Positions 42,676 through 53,788 of a DNA stretch of 64,000 nt are shown here, piece by piece (the first letter of the stretch is position 1; each line of letters opens with the position of its first letter). Made by a program: the position numbers and the translations under genes. Source of the DNA: Glycine soja (lineage: Eukaryota; Streptophyta; Magnoliopsida; Fabales; Fabaceae); assembly GCF_004193775.1 (NCBI RefSeq), contig NC_041008.1, positions 18,433,731 to 18,497,730 of the forward strand, in the 5' to 3' direction. The notes under the pieces are model-generated. The model made no database searches and was not told the DNA's origin. It saw only the letters and a program-made list of their open reading frames with translations.

Positions 42676-44237
42676 ATCATCGGGCCCGCCGCCTCTGGAT
42701 GATACAAGGGTGCAGAATGACCAAATTTGGTCTCTGCTTGTCATCGGCCCCGCCGCCTCTGGATGACAAAAGGGTGCGGATAACCGTAAGGTATCTCCAC
42801 GTATCATCGGGCCCGCCGCCTCTGGATGATACAAGGGTGCAGAATGACCAAACTTGGTCTCTGCTTGTCATCGGGCCCGCCGCCTCTGGATGACAAAAGG
42901 GTGCGGATAACCGTAAGGTATCTCCGCGTAACATCGGGCCCGCCGCCTCTGGATGATACAAGGGTGCAGAATGACCAAACTTGGTCTCTGCTTGTCATCG
43001 GGCCCGCCGCCTCTGGATGACAAAAGGGTGCGGATAACCGTAAGGTATCTCCGCGTATCATCGGGCCCGCCGCCTCTGGATGATACAAGGGTGCAAAATG
43101 ACCAAACTTGGTCTTTGCTTGTCATCGGGCCCGCCGCCTCTGGATGACAAAAGGGTGCGAATAACCGTAAGGTATCTCCGCGTATCATCGGGCCCGCCGC
43201 CTCTCGATGATACAAGGGTGCAGAATGACCAAACTTGGTCTCTGCTTGTCATCGGGCCCGCCGCCTCTGGATGACAAAAGGGTGCGGATAACCGTAAGGT
43301 ATCTCCGCGTATCATCGGGCCCGCCGCCTCTGGATGATACAAGGGTGCAGAATGACCAAATTTGGTCTCTGCTTGTCATCGGGCCCGCCGCCTCTGGATG
43401 ACAAAAGGGTGCGGATAACCGTAAGGTATCTCCGCGTATCATCGGGCCCGCCGCCTCTGGATGATACAAGGGTGCAGAATGACCAAACTTGGTCTCTGCT
43501 TGTCATCGGGCCCGCCGCCTCTGGATGACAAAAGGGTGCGGATAACCGTAAGGTATCTCCGCGTATCATCGGGCCCGCCGCCTCTGGATGATACAAGGGT
43601 GCAGAATGACCAAATTTGGTCTCTGCTTGTCATCGGGCCCGCCGCCTCTGGATGACAAAAGGGTGCGGATAACCGTAAGGTATCTCCGCGTATCATCGGG
43701 CCCGCCGCCTCTGGATGATACAAGGGTGCAGAATGACCAAACTTGGTCTCTGCTTGTCATCGGGCCCGCCGCCTCTGGATGACAAAAGGGTGCGGATAAC
43801 CGTAAGGTATCTCCGCGTATCATCGGGCCCGCCGCCTCTGGATGATACAAGGGTGCAGAATGACCAAATTTGGTCTCTGCTTGTCATCGGGCCCGCCGCC
43901 TCTGGATGACAAAAGGGTGCGGATAACCGTAAGGTATCTCCGCGTATCATCGGGCCCGCCGCCTCTGGATGATACAAGGGTGCAGAATGACCAAACTTGG
44001 TCTCTGCTTGTCATCGGGCCCGCCGCCTCTGGATGACAAAAGGGTGCGGATAACCGTAAGGTATCTCCGCGTATCATCGGGCCCGCCGCCTCTGGATGAT
44101 ACAAGGGTGCAGAATGACCAAACTTGGTCTCTGCTTGTCATCGGGCCCGCCGCCTCTGGATGACAAAAGGGTGCGGATAACCGTAAGGTATCTCCGCGTA
44201 TCATCGGGCCCGCCGCCTCTAGATGATACAAGGGTGC
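42676..44237. repeat. 127-base satellite, 12 full copies plus a partial one, hairpin-rich
   Basis: Units start at 42676 + 127k up to 44200. Each has two related halves of about 64 and 63 bases. Half 1: ATCATC-loop-GATGAT, then GCAGA..GACCAA..TTGGTC..TCTGC. Half 2: GTCATC-same loop-GATGAC, then GCGGA..ACC..GGT..TCCGC. The loop GGGCCCGCCGCCTCTG is the same in both halves. AAACTTGG and AAATTTGG alternate between 43353 and 43988, showing 254-base dimers. The ORFs seen in all frames are by-products of the repeat (127 is not a multiple of 3). Confidence 0.95.
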
Positions 44238-44277
44238 ATGTCACATGACCTCAGGGTCAGTATGACAAAGATTATGG

Positions 44278-44645
44278 GACGGCCGACAAAAGCAAGGCTC
44301 TTGCTCCTACGTATCCTCCAATGAGGAATTCAGACCTACGTAGTTCTTGATAACTTGTGAGACTTGAAAAGTCTCCATCGGAAAATGCTGACATCTCCGG
44401 AAAGGGCGCAGATGACCATATTGGTCTCTGCTCGTGAATCACACTTGGGGTCACTAAATGACGAGGTGCGGATAACCGTAAGGTGTCTCCGCGGGCTACC
44501 AGCTCTTGAGTCATGGCAACAAAAGGCGGTGTGGTCGACAAAAGCGAGGCTCTTGCTCCTACGTATCCTCCAATGAGGAACTCAGACCTACGTAGTTCTG
44601 GATAACTTGTGAGACTTGAAAAAGTCTCGGTGTTTTCTCCACTAA
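44278..44645. repeat. Duplicated module with TACGTA hairpin and diverged satellite unit
   Basis: GACAAAAGC(A/G)AGGCTCTTGC followed by CCTACGTATCCTCCAATGAG and CAGACCTACGTAGTTC occurs at about 44283-44385 and again at 44537-44640. CTACGTA/TACGTAG and TCCTC/GAGGA pair. The same module is in the E2 LTR (39917-39981, 40150-40205 and the copy B equivalents). Between them (44407-44495) lies a diverged satellite unit with GACCA/TGGTC, CTCGT/ACGAG and GCGGATAACC/GGTGTCTCCGC. Confidence 0.8.
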
Positions 44646-45234
44646 AAAAAATGCAAACATGCTTTAGCAAAGAGACAAATATTCTAACTGATTAGAGCAG
44701 CATATGCTTCTTTTTTTTTTCTTTTTTTTTTTGAGTGAAAAGAACAATGCGTTTACCGGGGAAGGAGAGTAAGTTGATGAAATCCCCCATAACCATAAAT
44801 GAGATTTTGGATGTTAGCATTTCGTTTCTAAATGACCATTTAGAGGAAACACTGGGTTCGACAAAAATAGAAGAAATCCACTCAAAGTGTATCAATCTCG
44901 CACAGGTAAGTGTTTCATCCTAATTCCGAACCATAGATATGTCATGACTTGACTTTGCAAATTATTTCCTATCAAATCAAAAATTACATGCGTGATCATG
45001 GATCAATAGGACTTCCCTTGGGAATGGGTTCTTTTGGTGAGTTTTTTCGGCTTTTGATTTTTTTTGGCTTTTTCCTTTTCTGTTTTTGTTTAGTGTGGGG
45101 CGAAAAAAGGTCGCTAGCGCACAAGATTTTGCCTGGCAACTAAAAGGGGAAGATCATTTTAGGTCATGGTTCCCTTTCCTTCTTTCTATTCATTTGGTGA
45201 CAATTCTGTATTGTTCAAATATTATCCGGTCCAA
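44646..45234. other. E2 internal, non-repetitive
   Basis: No recognisable coding sequence or repeat apart from T-runs at 44710-44732. Confidence 0.5.
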
Positions 45235-45495
45235 AGACCTTTCTGCATATTATTATTATTTTTTTTTTTCGATCGGGAATTTTCTTCCCTTTCTTCTTCT
45301 CTTTTTTCTTTCTCCCATTCTTTGATTGGGAATTTTCTTTCTTTTCTTTTTGCTTTCTCCCACTCTTTGATTGGGAATTTTCCCTCTTTTCTCTTCTTCT
45401 TCTTCTTCTTCTTCTTCTTTTTTTTTTTTTTGCTTTCATTGGAAATTTTCCTTCTCTTTTTCTTTGATTGGAAATTTCCCTTCTATTCTTTTTTG
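45235..45495. repeat. Polypyrimidine tract (purine-rich on the E2 sense strand)
   Basis: T and CTT runs with recurring GATTGGGAATTTTC about every 50-60 bases (near 45275, 45320, 45370). Read on the minus strand it is a long GAA/GGA-rich tract. The Lys/Arg/Glu ORF over it is low-complexity. Confidence 0.8.
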
Positions 45496-46081
45496 CTTTC
45501 GAGGGTAAGGATTGACATTCTCACCCTGGGTCAAGGTTTATGGTGAGTCGGGATCTTGGCTCAAGACTTGTAGAATGGCTAGGCATGGTACATGTCAGGG
45601 TTTGGTTTGGTTCAAGGATAAAAGGGATGCCCCACATTATTTCCATGACACAAATGCAAAAATGATGATTTGGAAATTTTATGCAAAACTGGTTATGCAT
45701 GCACCTATGCGGACACTCAAGTGTCAAATTTTTATGGTCATGTGATGCTAGGGCTCAGGATTCATTTCCTCTATTTTAGTCAACCCAACGTTTCCAAAAT
45801 ATGTTCTTTTATCAATTTGTGCATTCATCCGAGTCCATTTTGGGCGTCTGGGAAAATCTTCACAGCATTCACCCTTCAGGTGTATACACATTTTTTCAAA
45901 AACTAGTTATGATCAGTGAATTTTTCCAAAGAAAAGTTGGAAGTCATCTCTTTTCAAAAGCATGTTGGTTTTTCAGCTTGACAACTTATTTTTTCTTTTT
46001 TCTCCTTTTTTTTATCATTTTCATTTGTTTATTTCTTTTTCTTGTTTGTTTTTTTTTTTCTTTTTTTCTTTTTTTTTCATG
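45496..46081. other. E2 internal, no gene seen
   Basis: AT-rich with a further T-run at 45990-46080; no domain found. Confidence 0.5.
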
Positions 46082-46365
46082 AGGTATTTTGCTATATACA
46101 TGCATATCCAAGGTATCTTGCTACCTAAACATACATATATATGTTTTGTAAGGTATTTTTGCTATATACATGCATATCCAAGGTATCTTGCTACCTAAAC
46201 ATACATATATATATTTTGTGAGGTATCTTTTTGCTACATACATCCATATCTAAGGTATCTTGCTACCTAAACATACATATATATATTTTGTGAAGTGTGT
46301 TTTTGTTTACATACATGCATATCTAAGGTATTTTCACTACCTAAACATACATATATATGTTTTGT
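46082..46365. repeat. Four tandem copies of a ~70-base repeat
   Basis: Units start near 46082, 46151, 46221 and 46293 and contain ATACATGCATATCCAAGGTA, then CTACCTAAACATACATATAT and TTTTGT(A/G)AGGT. Each has a pairing AGGTA/TACCT. The last unit is the most diverged. Confidence 0.9.
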
Positions 46366-46835
46366 AAGGTATGACTACCTTCCGACCTTGCGCTTGTTTT
46401 ATTTAAATTCCCAGGATCATGAGCAACTAGGTGCGTCCTACTATAAAAAGTGATCAAATAGCAGGCAAAAATTTAAAAGGTACTAGGTTGCCTCCTAGTA
46501 GCGCTTCTTTAACGTCTTGAGCTGGACGCCTTATGACTTGTCGGTCACTGACCTAGTACTTTGCTTACCTTTGGCTTTGGACTTGGTCGCCTATTGGTCG
46601 GCCATGTGGTGTAGGCAATACTCAAACCTTTTTGTGGATGAGCAGAGGTGAACTCTAGAGGTGATGGCGGTGCGTCTGTTGCCCGCTGCCGGCCATCGCC
46701 AGGCTGCTGTGGTGTTTCGCCCTGCGCCTGCCTGGAGACGCAGAACTTCTTGATGAAAGCTCGATTGGTAGGGGGGACCTGATGACCTTGCTGGGGGCGA
46801 CAGGCACTCCCTAGAACTATGCCACGACGAAATGA

Positions 46836-47190
46836 ACTTGCTGGGGGGAACGGGCGCCCTGTAGGGCCGACAGAGGCCCGTAACCAGAGCTGGAAACCCC
46901 AAGGCCCTGTTGGACTTCTTCAGGTCCACTGGGTGTCTTTGTGGGTGCGATCCCTGCAAACAATAGATGTTATCAGAAATCAGTTGAACCATATGCATAC
47001 TTACCTATGATGACATAACCTTGCCGGGGGGGTACGGGCACCCTATAGGACTGATAGAGGCCCGTAACCAGAGCTGGAAACCCCAGGGCCCTGTTGGACT
47101 TTTCCGGGTCCACTGGGTGTCTTGTGGGTGCGATCCCTGCAAACAATAGATGGTATCAGAAATCAGTTGAACCATATGCATACTTACCCA
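46836..47190. repeat. Two tandem copies of a ~185-base repeat
   Basis: CTTGC(T/C)GGGGGG..ACGGGC..CCCGTAACCAGAGCTGGAAA..TCCACTGGGTGTCTT..CAGTTGAACCATATGCATAC occurs at about 46836-47009 and 47021-47190, roughly 90 percent identical. The minus ORFs here are repeat shadows. Confidence 0.88.
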
Positions 47191-47560
47191 TGTCGGGACG
47201 ACACAGACCAACTGATACTTTTGCAGGGGGTGATTGGCATTGCGGTCGCTGGGCAGAATGTTGCTAAGTAGCAACGTCATCTATATCTATGTAAGAGTGG
47301 TCATGTTGGTGCGCATGATCCGCACTCGTCTCTTTGCGGCGGCACAGGTGAAATCTTGCCCCGGTATGCATAGTAGCTGTGTGATAGCCTCCCTCTCTGG
47401 TTGTGCTCGCACAGTTGGCCCTCCTCCAATATCAGGGGGTGGCCCAAGAACCGTTAAAAGGAAACTACTGGCCCCTTAACCGGAAGTGCAAGTCTCGGTT
47501 AAGCATTTAAGGGCAGAGGACCTTAAATTCTTTTAAGGTGTGGATGTCGAGCACACTGAA

Positions 47561-48418
47561 AATGAGGACACGTAGCCCTCTAAAGGTGAGGGCGTGCATC
47601 CCTCTCAAGGCGAGGAGGTGTAGTCCTCTGGAGGTGAGGGCGTGCAGCCCTCTGCTGGCGAGGACGTGTAGTCCTTTCAAGGTGAGGGCGTGTAGCCCTC
47701 TGACGGTGAAGGTAACTAGTACCCAAGGTGAGGACGTGTAGCCCTCTCAAGGCGAGGACATGTAGTCCTCTGGAGGTGAGGGCGTGCAACCCTCTGATGG
47801 TGAGGACGTGTAGTCCTCTCAAGGCGAGGACGTGTAGTCCTCTCAACGGTGAGGGTAACTAGTACCCAAGGTGAGGGCGTGTAGCCCTCTCAAGGCGAGG
47901 ACATGTAGTCCTCTAGAGTTGAGGGCGTGCAGCCCTCTGATGGTGAGGACGTGTAGTCCTCTCAAGGCGAGGACGTGTAGTCCTCTCAACGGTGAGGGTA
48001 ACTAGTACCCAAGGTGAGGGCGTGTAGCCCTCTCAAGGCGAGGACGTGTAGTCCTCTCAACAGTGAGGGTAACTAGTACCCAAGGTGAGGGCGAGTAGCC
48101 CTCTCAAGGCGAGGACGTGTAGTCCTCTAATGGTGAGGGCGTGCAGCCCTCTGATGGTGAGGACGTGTAGTCCTCTCAAGGCGAGGACGTGTAGTCCTCT
48201 CAACGGTGAGGGTAACTAGTACCCAAGGTGAGGGCGTGTAGCCCTCTCAAGGCGAGGACATGTAGTCCTCTGGAGGTGAGGGCGTGCAGCCCTCTCAAGG
48301 CGAGGACATGAGGTCCTCTGATGGCGAGGACATGTAGTCCTCTCAAGTTGAGGACATGCAGTCCTCTGATGGCGAGGACATGTAGTCCTCTCAAGGTGAT
48401 AGGTACAAGTACCCAAGG
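47561..48418. repeat. Hairpin minisatellite, about three dozen units of ~24 bases
   Basis: Units alternate between GAGGACGTGTAGTCCTC and GAGGGCGTGCAGCCCTC, joined by TCAAGGC, TCAAGGT, TGATGGT or TGGAGGT. Each is a 6-bp hairpin with a 5-base loop (GTGTA or GTGCA), and the stem bases A-T in one form are G-C in the other. A third form, GGGTAACTAGTACCC, appears near 47708, 47849, 47996, 48066 and 48208 and marks a higher-order period of about 142-147 bases (one short interval of 70). Confidence 0.93.
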
Positions 48419-49117
48419 GTCCACCCTTATGAGAAAGCAAGAGATCGACTCATCGAGAGGGCCGGTCATCCCAAATCCACAAGATTTGGACATTAGATGT
48501 AGGAAATCTATGCAGTTAACATGATTTTTAGGGATGCAGATGCATGCAACCTTTGTCGTGAAATTTGGTAAATGCGGACTTCATATGAAACAATGCAATG
48601 TAATGGAAAGTTGTACAATGTTCATGACATTCTTTCCCTATTTTGTGATTTTGATTTTGATTTAATTTTTTTGGAAAACACAGATTGACTGTCCTTTTGA
48701 AAGAGGTGATAATTCATGCAACCTCATCCTATCTTTTTGCAAATCTCTCCGGGAACTCCCTCAGAGTGTATGTTCTTTTTGATTTAGTCACTTGACCATT
48801 TTGGAGTGACGGCAATGGAGTCGTTTGATGTTTAATCAATCCATTGAAATCCTAGGGTTTGTCCCCTTTTTTTTTTTGTTAAAAACATCGATGGGTGAGA
48901 ACTTTTGATCGGCCCCTATGTTCACTTGAGGCTCATGCACGGTGCCCCTCATTGCCCCAGTGTAAGGCTTTGAGGTACCAAGTGTTGTCTTTTTTTCACG
49001 ACCTCGTAGTGCGGAAGAATGAAAGAAGCAGTTGATTCTTGCAAAAAGAATTTTCCAAGGACGAGAAATAGATGAAGGATTTTTTTTTAGTTGATGGATT
49101 AAGTCAAATGACTCCTA
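48419..49117. other. E2 internal, no gene seen
   Basis: Between the minisatellite and the S2 solo LTR. No coding similarity recognised. Confidence 0.5.
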
Positions 49118-49852
49118 TGTAGAAGCAAGATGTTTTGATGTCTTGATGATGCTAAAGGATCAAGTGCTTCTAAGTTTTATTCAAGACAAGAATCCAAGAA
49201 AATCAAGATATATGATCAAGTTGATCTCTAGAATCTTAGGAAGAAGTTTCCAAATTGAAGAAGCAAAAGGTTTGACCAAGGAATTCTATCCTTTCAAATT
49301 GAGATTTGCTCTCTGGTAATCGATTACCAGCAGTTTGAAAATGTTTTAATTCAAATTTTTAAAACCTGTAATTGATTACATAAGTCTTGTAATTGATTAC
49401 CAGAGGGGATTTTCAGAAAATAATTTCCAAGAGACATATCTATTCAAATGTTTTATGAATGGCCATTCAAATGTTTTAAAGAGAGTTTTCATTGCCCAAA
49501 CAGTTTTATCCTCTCGAAAGATCAAGAGTTTTTCTGAACTGAAATGTCTTATCCTCTCAAAAAGATTCCTTGGTCAACCACTTGCTTATTTAATAAGGAA
49601 TTTTTGATTGATCTTCATTTTACAATCTACCTCTTTTACGAGAGACCTCTTCTTCTCTTCTTCTTATTTCTGAAAAGGGATTAAGAGACCGTGGGTCTCT
49701 TGTTGTAGAGGATTCCTGAACACAAGGGAAGAGTTATCCCTGTGTGCATTGTTAATTCGAAAAGAGAGATTGATAGTTCAATTGGGGAATAGTCTTTGCA
49801 TCTTAATTCAACCCCCCTTTTTCTTAAGGTAACTGAGGCCATTTGTCCAACA
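49118..49852 (+). mobile_element. Solo LTR S2 (short S-family variant), TSD tccta
   Basis: 735 bases, TGTAGAAGCAAGATG...GAGGCCATTTGTCCAACA, with TCCTA on both sides (49113-49117 and 49853-49857). Ends match S1 and S3, and it carries three TAATCGATTA/TAATTGATTA palindromes (49316-49400). It is half the length of S1/S3 and lacks their hairpin arrays, but has its own AGAGACC/GGGTCTCT (about 49683) and ACACAAGGGA/TCCCTGTGT (about 49728) stems. Confidence 0.92.
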
Positions 49853-50034
49853 TCCTATTCTTGACAACTCGCTTCTCTAAGAAGACAAACTTTCTGGAAT
49901 GATAAAATGAAGTCACATGAACGTCTATATTTTTACTTGAAAACACAGTCAATCAAATGCCTTTTTATTTTTTTTTATTTTGAAACTTATTTTTTTATTT
50001 TGAAACTTATTTGTTTTGAACTTTACTCGTTGTT
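49853..50034. other. E2 internal between S2 and gag remnant
   Basis: AT-rich, nothing recognised. Confidence 0.4.
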
Positions 50035-52091
50035 TTACGGCACCCCCACCAACGTGCAAGACGAGTAATCTCTGATTGAACAGTCTTGGAAGTCAACACT
50101 CAGGAGCGCAGGTCGCTTGAGCAAATAGACCAATGGCTTGCACCCACATTCCAGTGAAAGTTGAATAAGCAAACATGCATTTGTGAGAGGATGAGGGACA
50201 AGGATGTCCATTTTATCCATATCATTTAGCATTGTAACTGTGGTTTATAATAATGGCATAAACTTGAAAATCCTGATGAGTCATAACAACAGCCTCCAGA
50301 ATTGCCCCATGTATGGTGTTGCTTGTCAATGTTATGATTCAACAAGCGATTCTCCTCAAATTTCAGCCAGCCCGTATCAATTAGACTTCACACTTTATGC
50401 TTCGGGGTCATACAATGCTCAATGGAATGCCCCAGGCTCCTCCACGACAAACACACGTTGCGTTCGAGTCGTATTCTCGGAGAAATGGAGGTTGATGAAC
50501 CTTGGCTAGGGTTATGGCTACCATTGAATTATCAAGTAGATATGGGAGCAAGTCAGCATAGGACACTGGAATTGGGGTGAATTCTACAGGCTTTCTCGTT
50601 GCAAATTTCATTTCTTGGTTGGTGTTTTTGTTTGGTTTGTGCTAAAGGTGGTCTTCGTCATTGGAAGTGCGGTAGACAGACTTTGTGGTTGATTTAGGGA
50701 TGGCCTTTGTGGATAACTGGGTGGTGGTGTAAGGAGGAGGTTTGTTATTGGCTGAGTAATGACATTGTTGGGTTGGTGGGAAACTTGGCCGTATAGGAAT
50801 GGCAGTCACAACATGGGTTTCTCCCTCTTTCTCACCCTCTTCATTTGCCCCAGTTTTCTCAGTCGTCCTAGTAGGATGATCAAATTTGCCTCTTTTCGAA
50901 CCCACATCGATCCTTTCACTGGCGAAGACCAAATCCGCAAAGCTTTGAGGGTGCGTAGCCCACCATCTTTTCATAGTAGAGTATCGATAATGTGTCTACC
51001 ATCACGATCATCGTCTCCCTTTCCATCATTGGGGGTACCACCTGGGCCGCCAGATCCCTCCACCTTTTGGGCGTGTTCTTTGAAAGATCTGTCCCCTTTT
51101 TTGCAAATGTTCTGTAGTTGCATCCTATCCGGAACCATATCAAAATTGTACTGATACTGCCTAACAAAGGCAACCATTAGGTCCTTCCAAGAATGGACTC
51201 GGGAAGATTCCAAGTTAGTGTACCAGGTAACAGCTACCCCAGTAAGACTTTCTTGGAAGGAATGTATTAGCAATTCCTCATCTTTTGCGTATTCCCCCAT
51301 CTTCTGACAATACATCTTTAGATGGTTCTTGGGACAAGTAGTCCCCTTGTACTTGTCAAAGTCCAGCACCTTGAACTTGGGAGGGGTGATGATATTGGGT
51401 ACTAGGAACAACTCTTTTAGGTTAGCAAAGGCATAATCTTCACCTCCTTCAATGGCCTTGAGCCTTTCCTCTAGATGATCCAACTTTCCCATTCCTGCCA
51501 TAGTCATGAGGGTTTTTAACCGCTGTGGAACGTGAGGGTTGTGGTTGTGGATGATATTGAGGGCCCTCCAAAGTGTTTTGCAGGGGTATACCACCAACTG
51601 CTTGCCCTTCAGCAGCATATCCGAGGCAAGGCTCGAAGTTGGCTAGATCGTGGTGGGGAATTTCATGTGTCTCCTCCATGGGTCGAGAGACATGTGCATG
51701 ATCAGATTGAGGTTGTTGGCTCTTAATGAGTATGGGAGTGGAGTTATTGACATCCTCATTGGGAATGTACACCACATTGGGTGGTGTATAGTTTGGGAGG
51801 CAAACCATATGGCGGGAAGGCGTGCTTGTTTTGAATTTGTACATTATGGGGGCTGCCCGTACTTCCCAAATCTTTGCCTACCATATCTGAGGTTGGATGA
51901 TTCATTTGGTTGATGCTGGATGGGGACATCAGGTTCACCTTAGCAACAACGCTGGTAGCGGCAATTGCAACCGCATTGGCTTCCATTATCTTCTTCACGC
52001 TCATCATGGCCTCCATCATTGTGGCCATTTTCTCTTTGATGGCCTCCATGTCGGCCTTCATCTTCTCTTGTATCTCCTCTACTTCACCCAT
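50035..52091 (-). pseudogene. E2 gag, frameshifted (Tat/Ogre-like)
   Basis: Starts MGEVEEIQEKMKADMEAIKE at 52091, an N-terminal coiled coil with Met/Glu/Lys repeats, then a Pro-rich spacer, and the retrotransposon gag domain: GEDYAFANLKELFLVPN, PPKFKVLDFDKYKGTTCP, LLIHSFQESLTGVAVTWYTN, LMVAFVRQYQYN (51450-51100). It continues in shifted frames with RWRDLAAQVVPPMMERETM (about 51060), FADLVFASERIDVGSKRGKF (about 50930) and PVSYADLLPYLLDNSMV (about 50560). Frame changes near 51760, 51500, 51080 and 50970 break it. No zinc knuckle, protease or RT follows. Intact gag packages the element RNA. Confidence 0.85.
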
Positions 52092-53788
52092 TACTCTAGC
52101 TCTAGCACAAGTTCGGTGAGGACGCCGTAAAGCATGTGTTTTTTTTTTTTTTTTGATAACAATGATTAAGTTCATTTTATTTTATTTTATTTTATTTTTC
52201 AAGGAAAGAATGCAATGAGCAATGCAACCAATGAAAAGCATGGATGTATGCGAATGATGTACAGTTGAAGTATTGCAAATTTTTACACAGGATATGGGGT
52301 TGAATCAATTTAGATTTTCAACATGGTCCATGACATCTTTGTCAAGGTGAAACTGGAAGTAACAAGGACATCAACAATCCTAAATATGTTTGGCAGTAGA
52401 CGAAGCAGTGATGTGACTCGATTCATCTTTTGCCCCAATTTTGCAAGACGGTTACTTCCATATTTCAACTTGACTTGATGAACCTTTTTATAAAAGCATG
52501 AGCTTGGTTCAACCCTATAATCCAAGGAATGGCAATTCTGATCGCCAATATTTCAACAACATCTCATAGGGATGAATGACTCGGGCATACTTTAAGCTAT
52601 GCATGGAAAATGTAATTATGAAATTGAGATGCCCGAAGAAACACCATTTCCTAGTTAACCATGCATTAGGTACCATGTTCAATTATTTTGTTTTGTTGTT
52701 GTGAAACGGGTTTATGATCCCAACATGGTTGGCTCATGGTACCGAATATATGCAACCAAGAATGCATCATGAATTTTCATGCTTCTTTTTTTTTGTTTTC
52801 ATTTTGTAGAGGAAAATGCAAGGCTCATGCATGAGCAAACATGAAAACAAAAGGTATGCAGTTTGTAGAACAAAAAGTATGTTGAACGCATATGCATGAT
52901 GATGCAATGACTCATGCAAAATGTGAGGCTGGAATATGATAACGGACAAATGCAGGAACGATATGTTCATTATGATGTTATGAAGAGATGCTTATGCGAT
53001 GCATGATATGAATGCATTTTACGGATACGGGAGCCCGAGAAATTGTCTCCTTCTTAGATACAACGTCTTGGGGTAGCAAAGTGCCCAACGTATGTATTTA
53101 AGAAGGTGACACGGACCCTCCGTTGGTTTGCCCAAGAGAGGGGATTAAGACGGAACCCGCACATGATGCACATGCGAAAGGTACAATACGGGGATGTACA
53201 TAGTATGATAATATTCACTGAACATAAGCAAACGGGTATATGATACTTATGCATGGCAGTGTGAAAAATGGCACGCAGCGTGTTTGCTCCGTGCCCTTAT
53301 TTAAGGGACCTATAAGGGAGAGAACTAACTAGGCTTTTAGCAATAATCCCCAAGGTAGTCATATCTCTCTTGATGGTTTCTAGAGGTATCATCCCCTTCG
53401 AAGAACATATTGCAGCAGTAGGGACTACTAGCAACAATAAGTTTTCAAAGAGAAAAGCTCTAGATGAGGGTTCACTGTAATCAAGCAAGTCGGAGACCTA
53501 GCATGATCACAGATTCACCTCCACTCCTTATGTTCCCATGAACCCGGGTATAGGGCCCTTTTTCACTCACAGTGTGTGCAAATAGTGTTAGTGTTTGTGT
53601 GCATCAAATGAATAAATATTTACCTCATGCATACATTCTAAAACACACTAAAAGCAACAAAAAGTTTATATACACAAGAACATAAGACAAATAAAGGGAA
53701 ACCAACAAAGGAGAAAGTCATGATAAAACATTGCACAAGATTAAATGGCCTAACTCTCTAAAAAACAGTCCCCAGTGGAGTCGCCAAC
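52092..53788 (-). other. E2 leader with probable primer binding site
   Basis: Untranslated region between LTR B and gag. Directly next to the LTR, on the minus strand, GTTGGCGACTCCACTGGGGA (53769-53788) is in the position of a primer binding site and resembles those I know from Tat/Ogre elements. No gene is seen in the remaining 1.6 kb. Confidence 0.6.

Noticed and set aside
42592..44231. Many overlapping ORFs of 64-115 codons on both strands, repeating the same peptides
   Set aside because: They follow the 127-base repeat, occur in all frames and are a by-product of a stop-poor unit; no start, codon bias or homology supports genes.
45215..45546. Arg/Lys/Glu-rich (minus) and Phe-rich (plus) ORFs
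   Set aside because: Translations of a polypyrimidine tract.
47561..48493. CRISPR-like look of the short regular repeats
   Set aside because: Units are directly adjacent hairpin variants with no unique spacers, in a plant retrotransposon; not a CRISPR array.
47538..48524. ORFs over the minisatellite on both strands
   Set aside because: Low-complexity repeat translations only.
50759..52130. Plus-strand ORFs opposite the E2 gag (for example 131 and 101 codons)
   Set aside because: Antisense shadows of the minus-strand gag domain.
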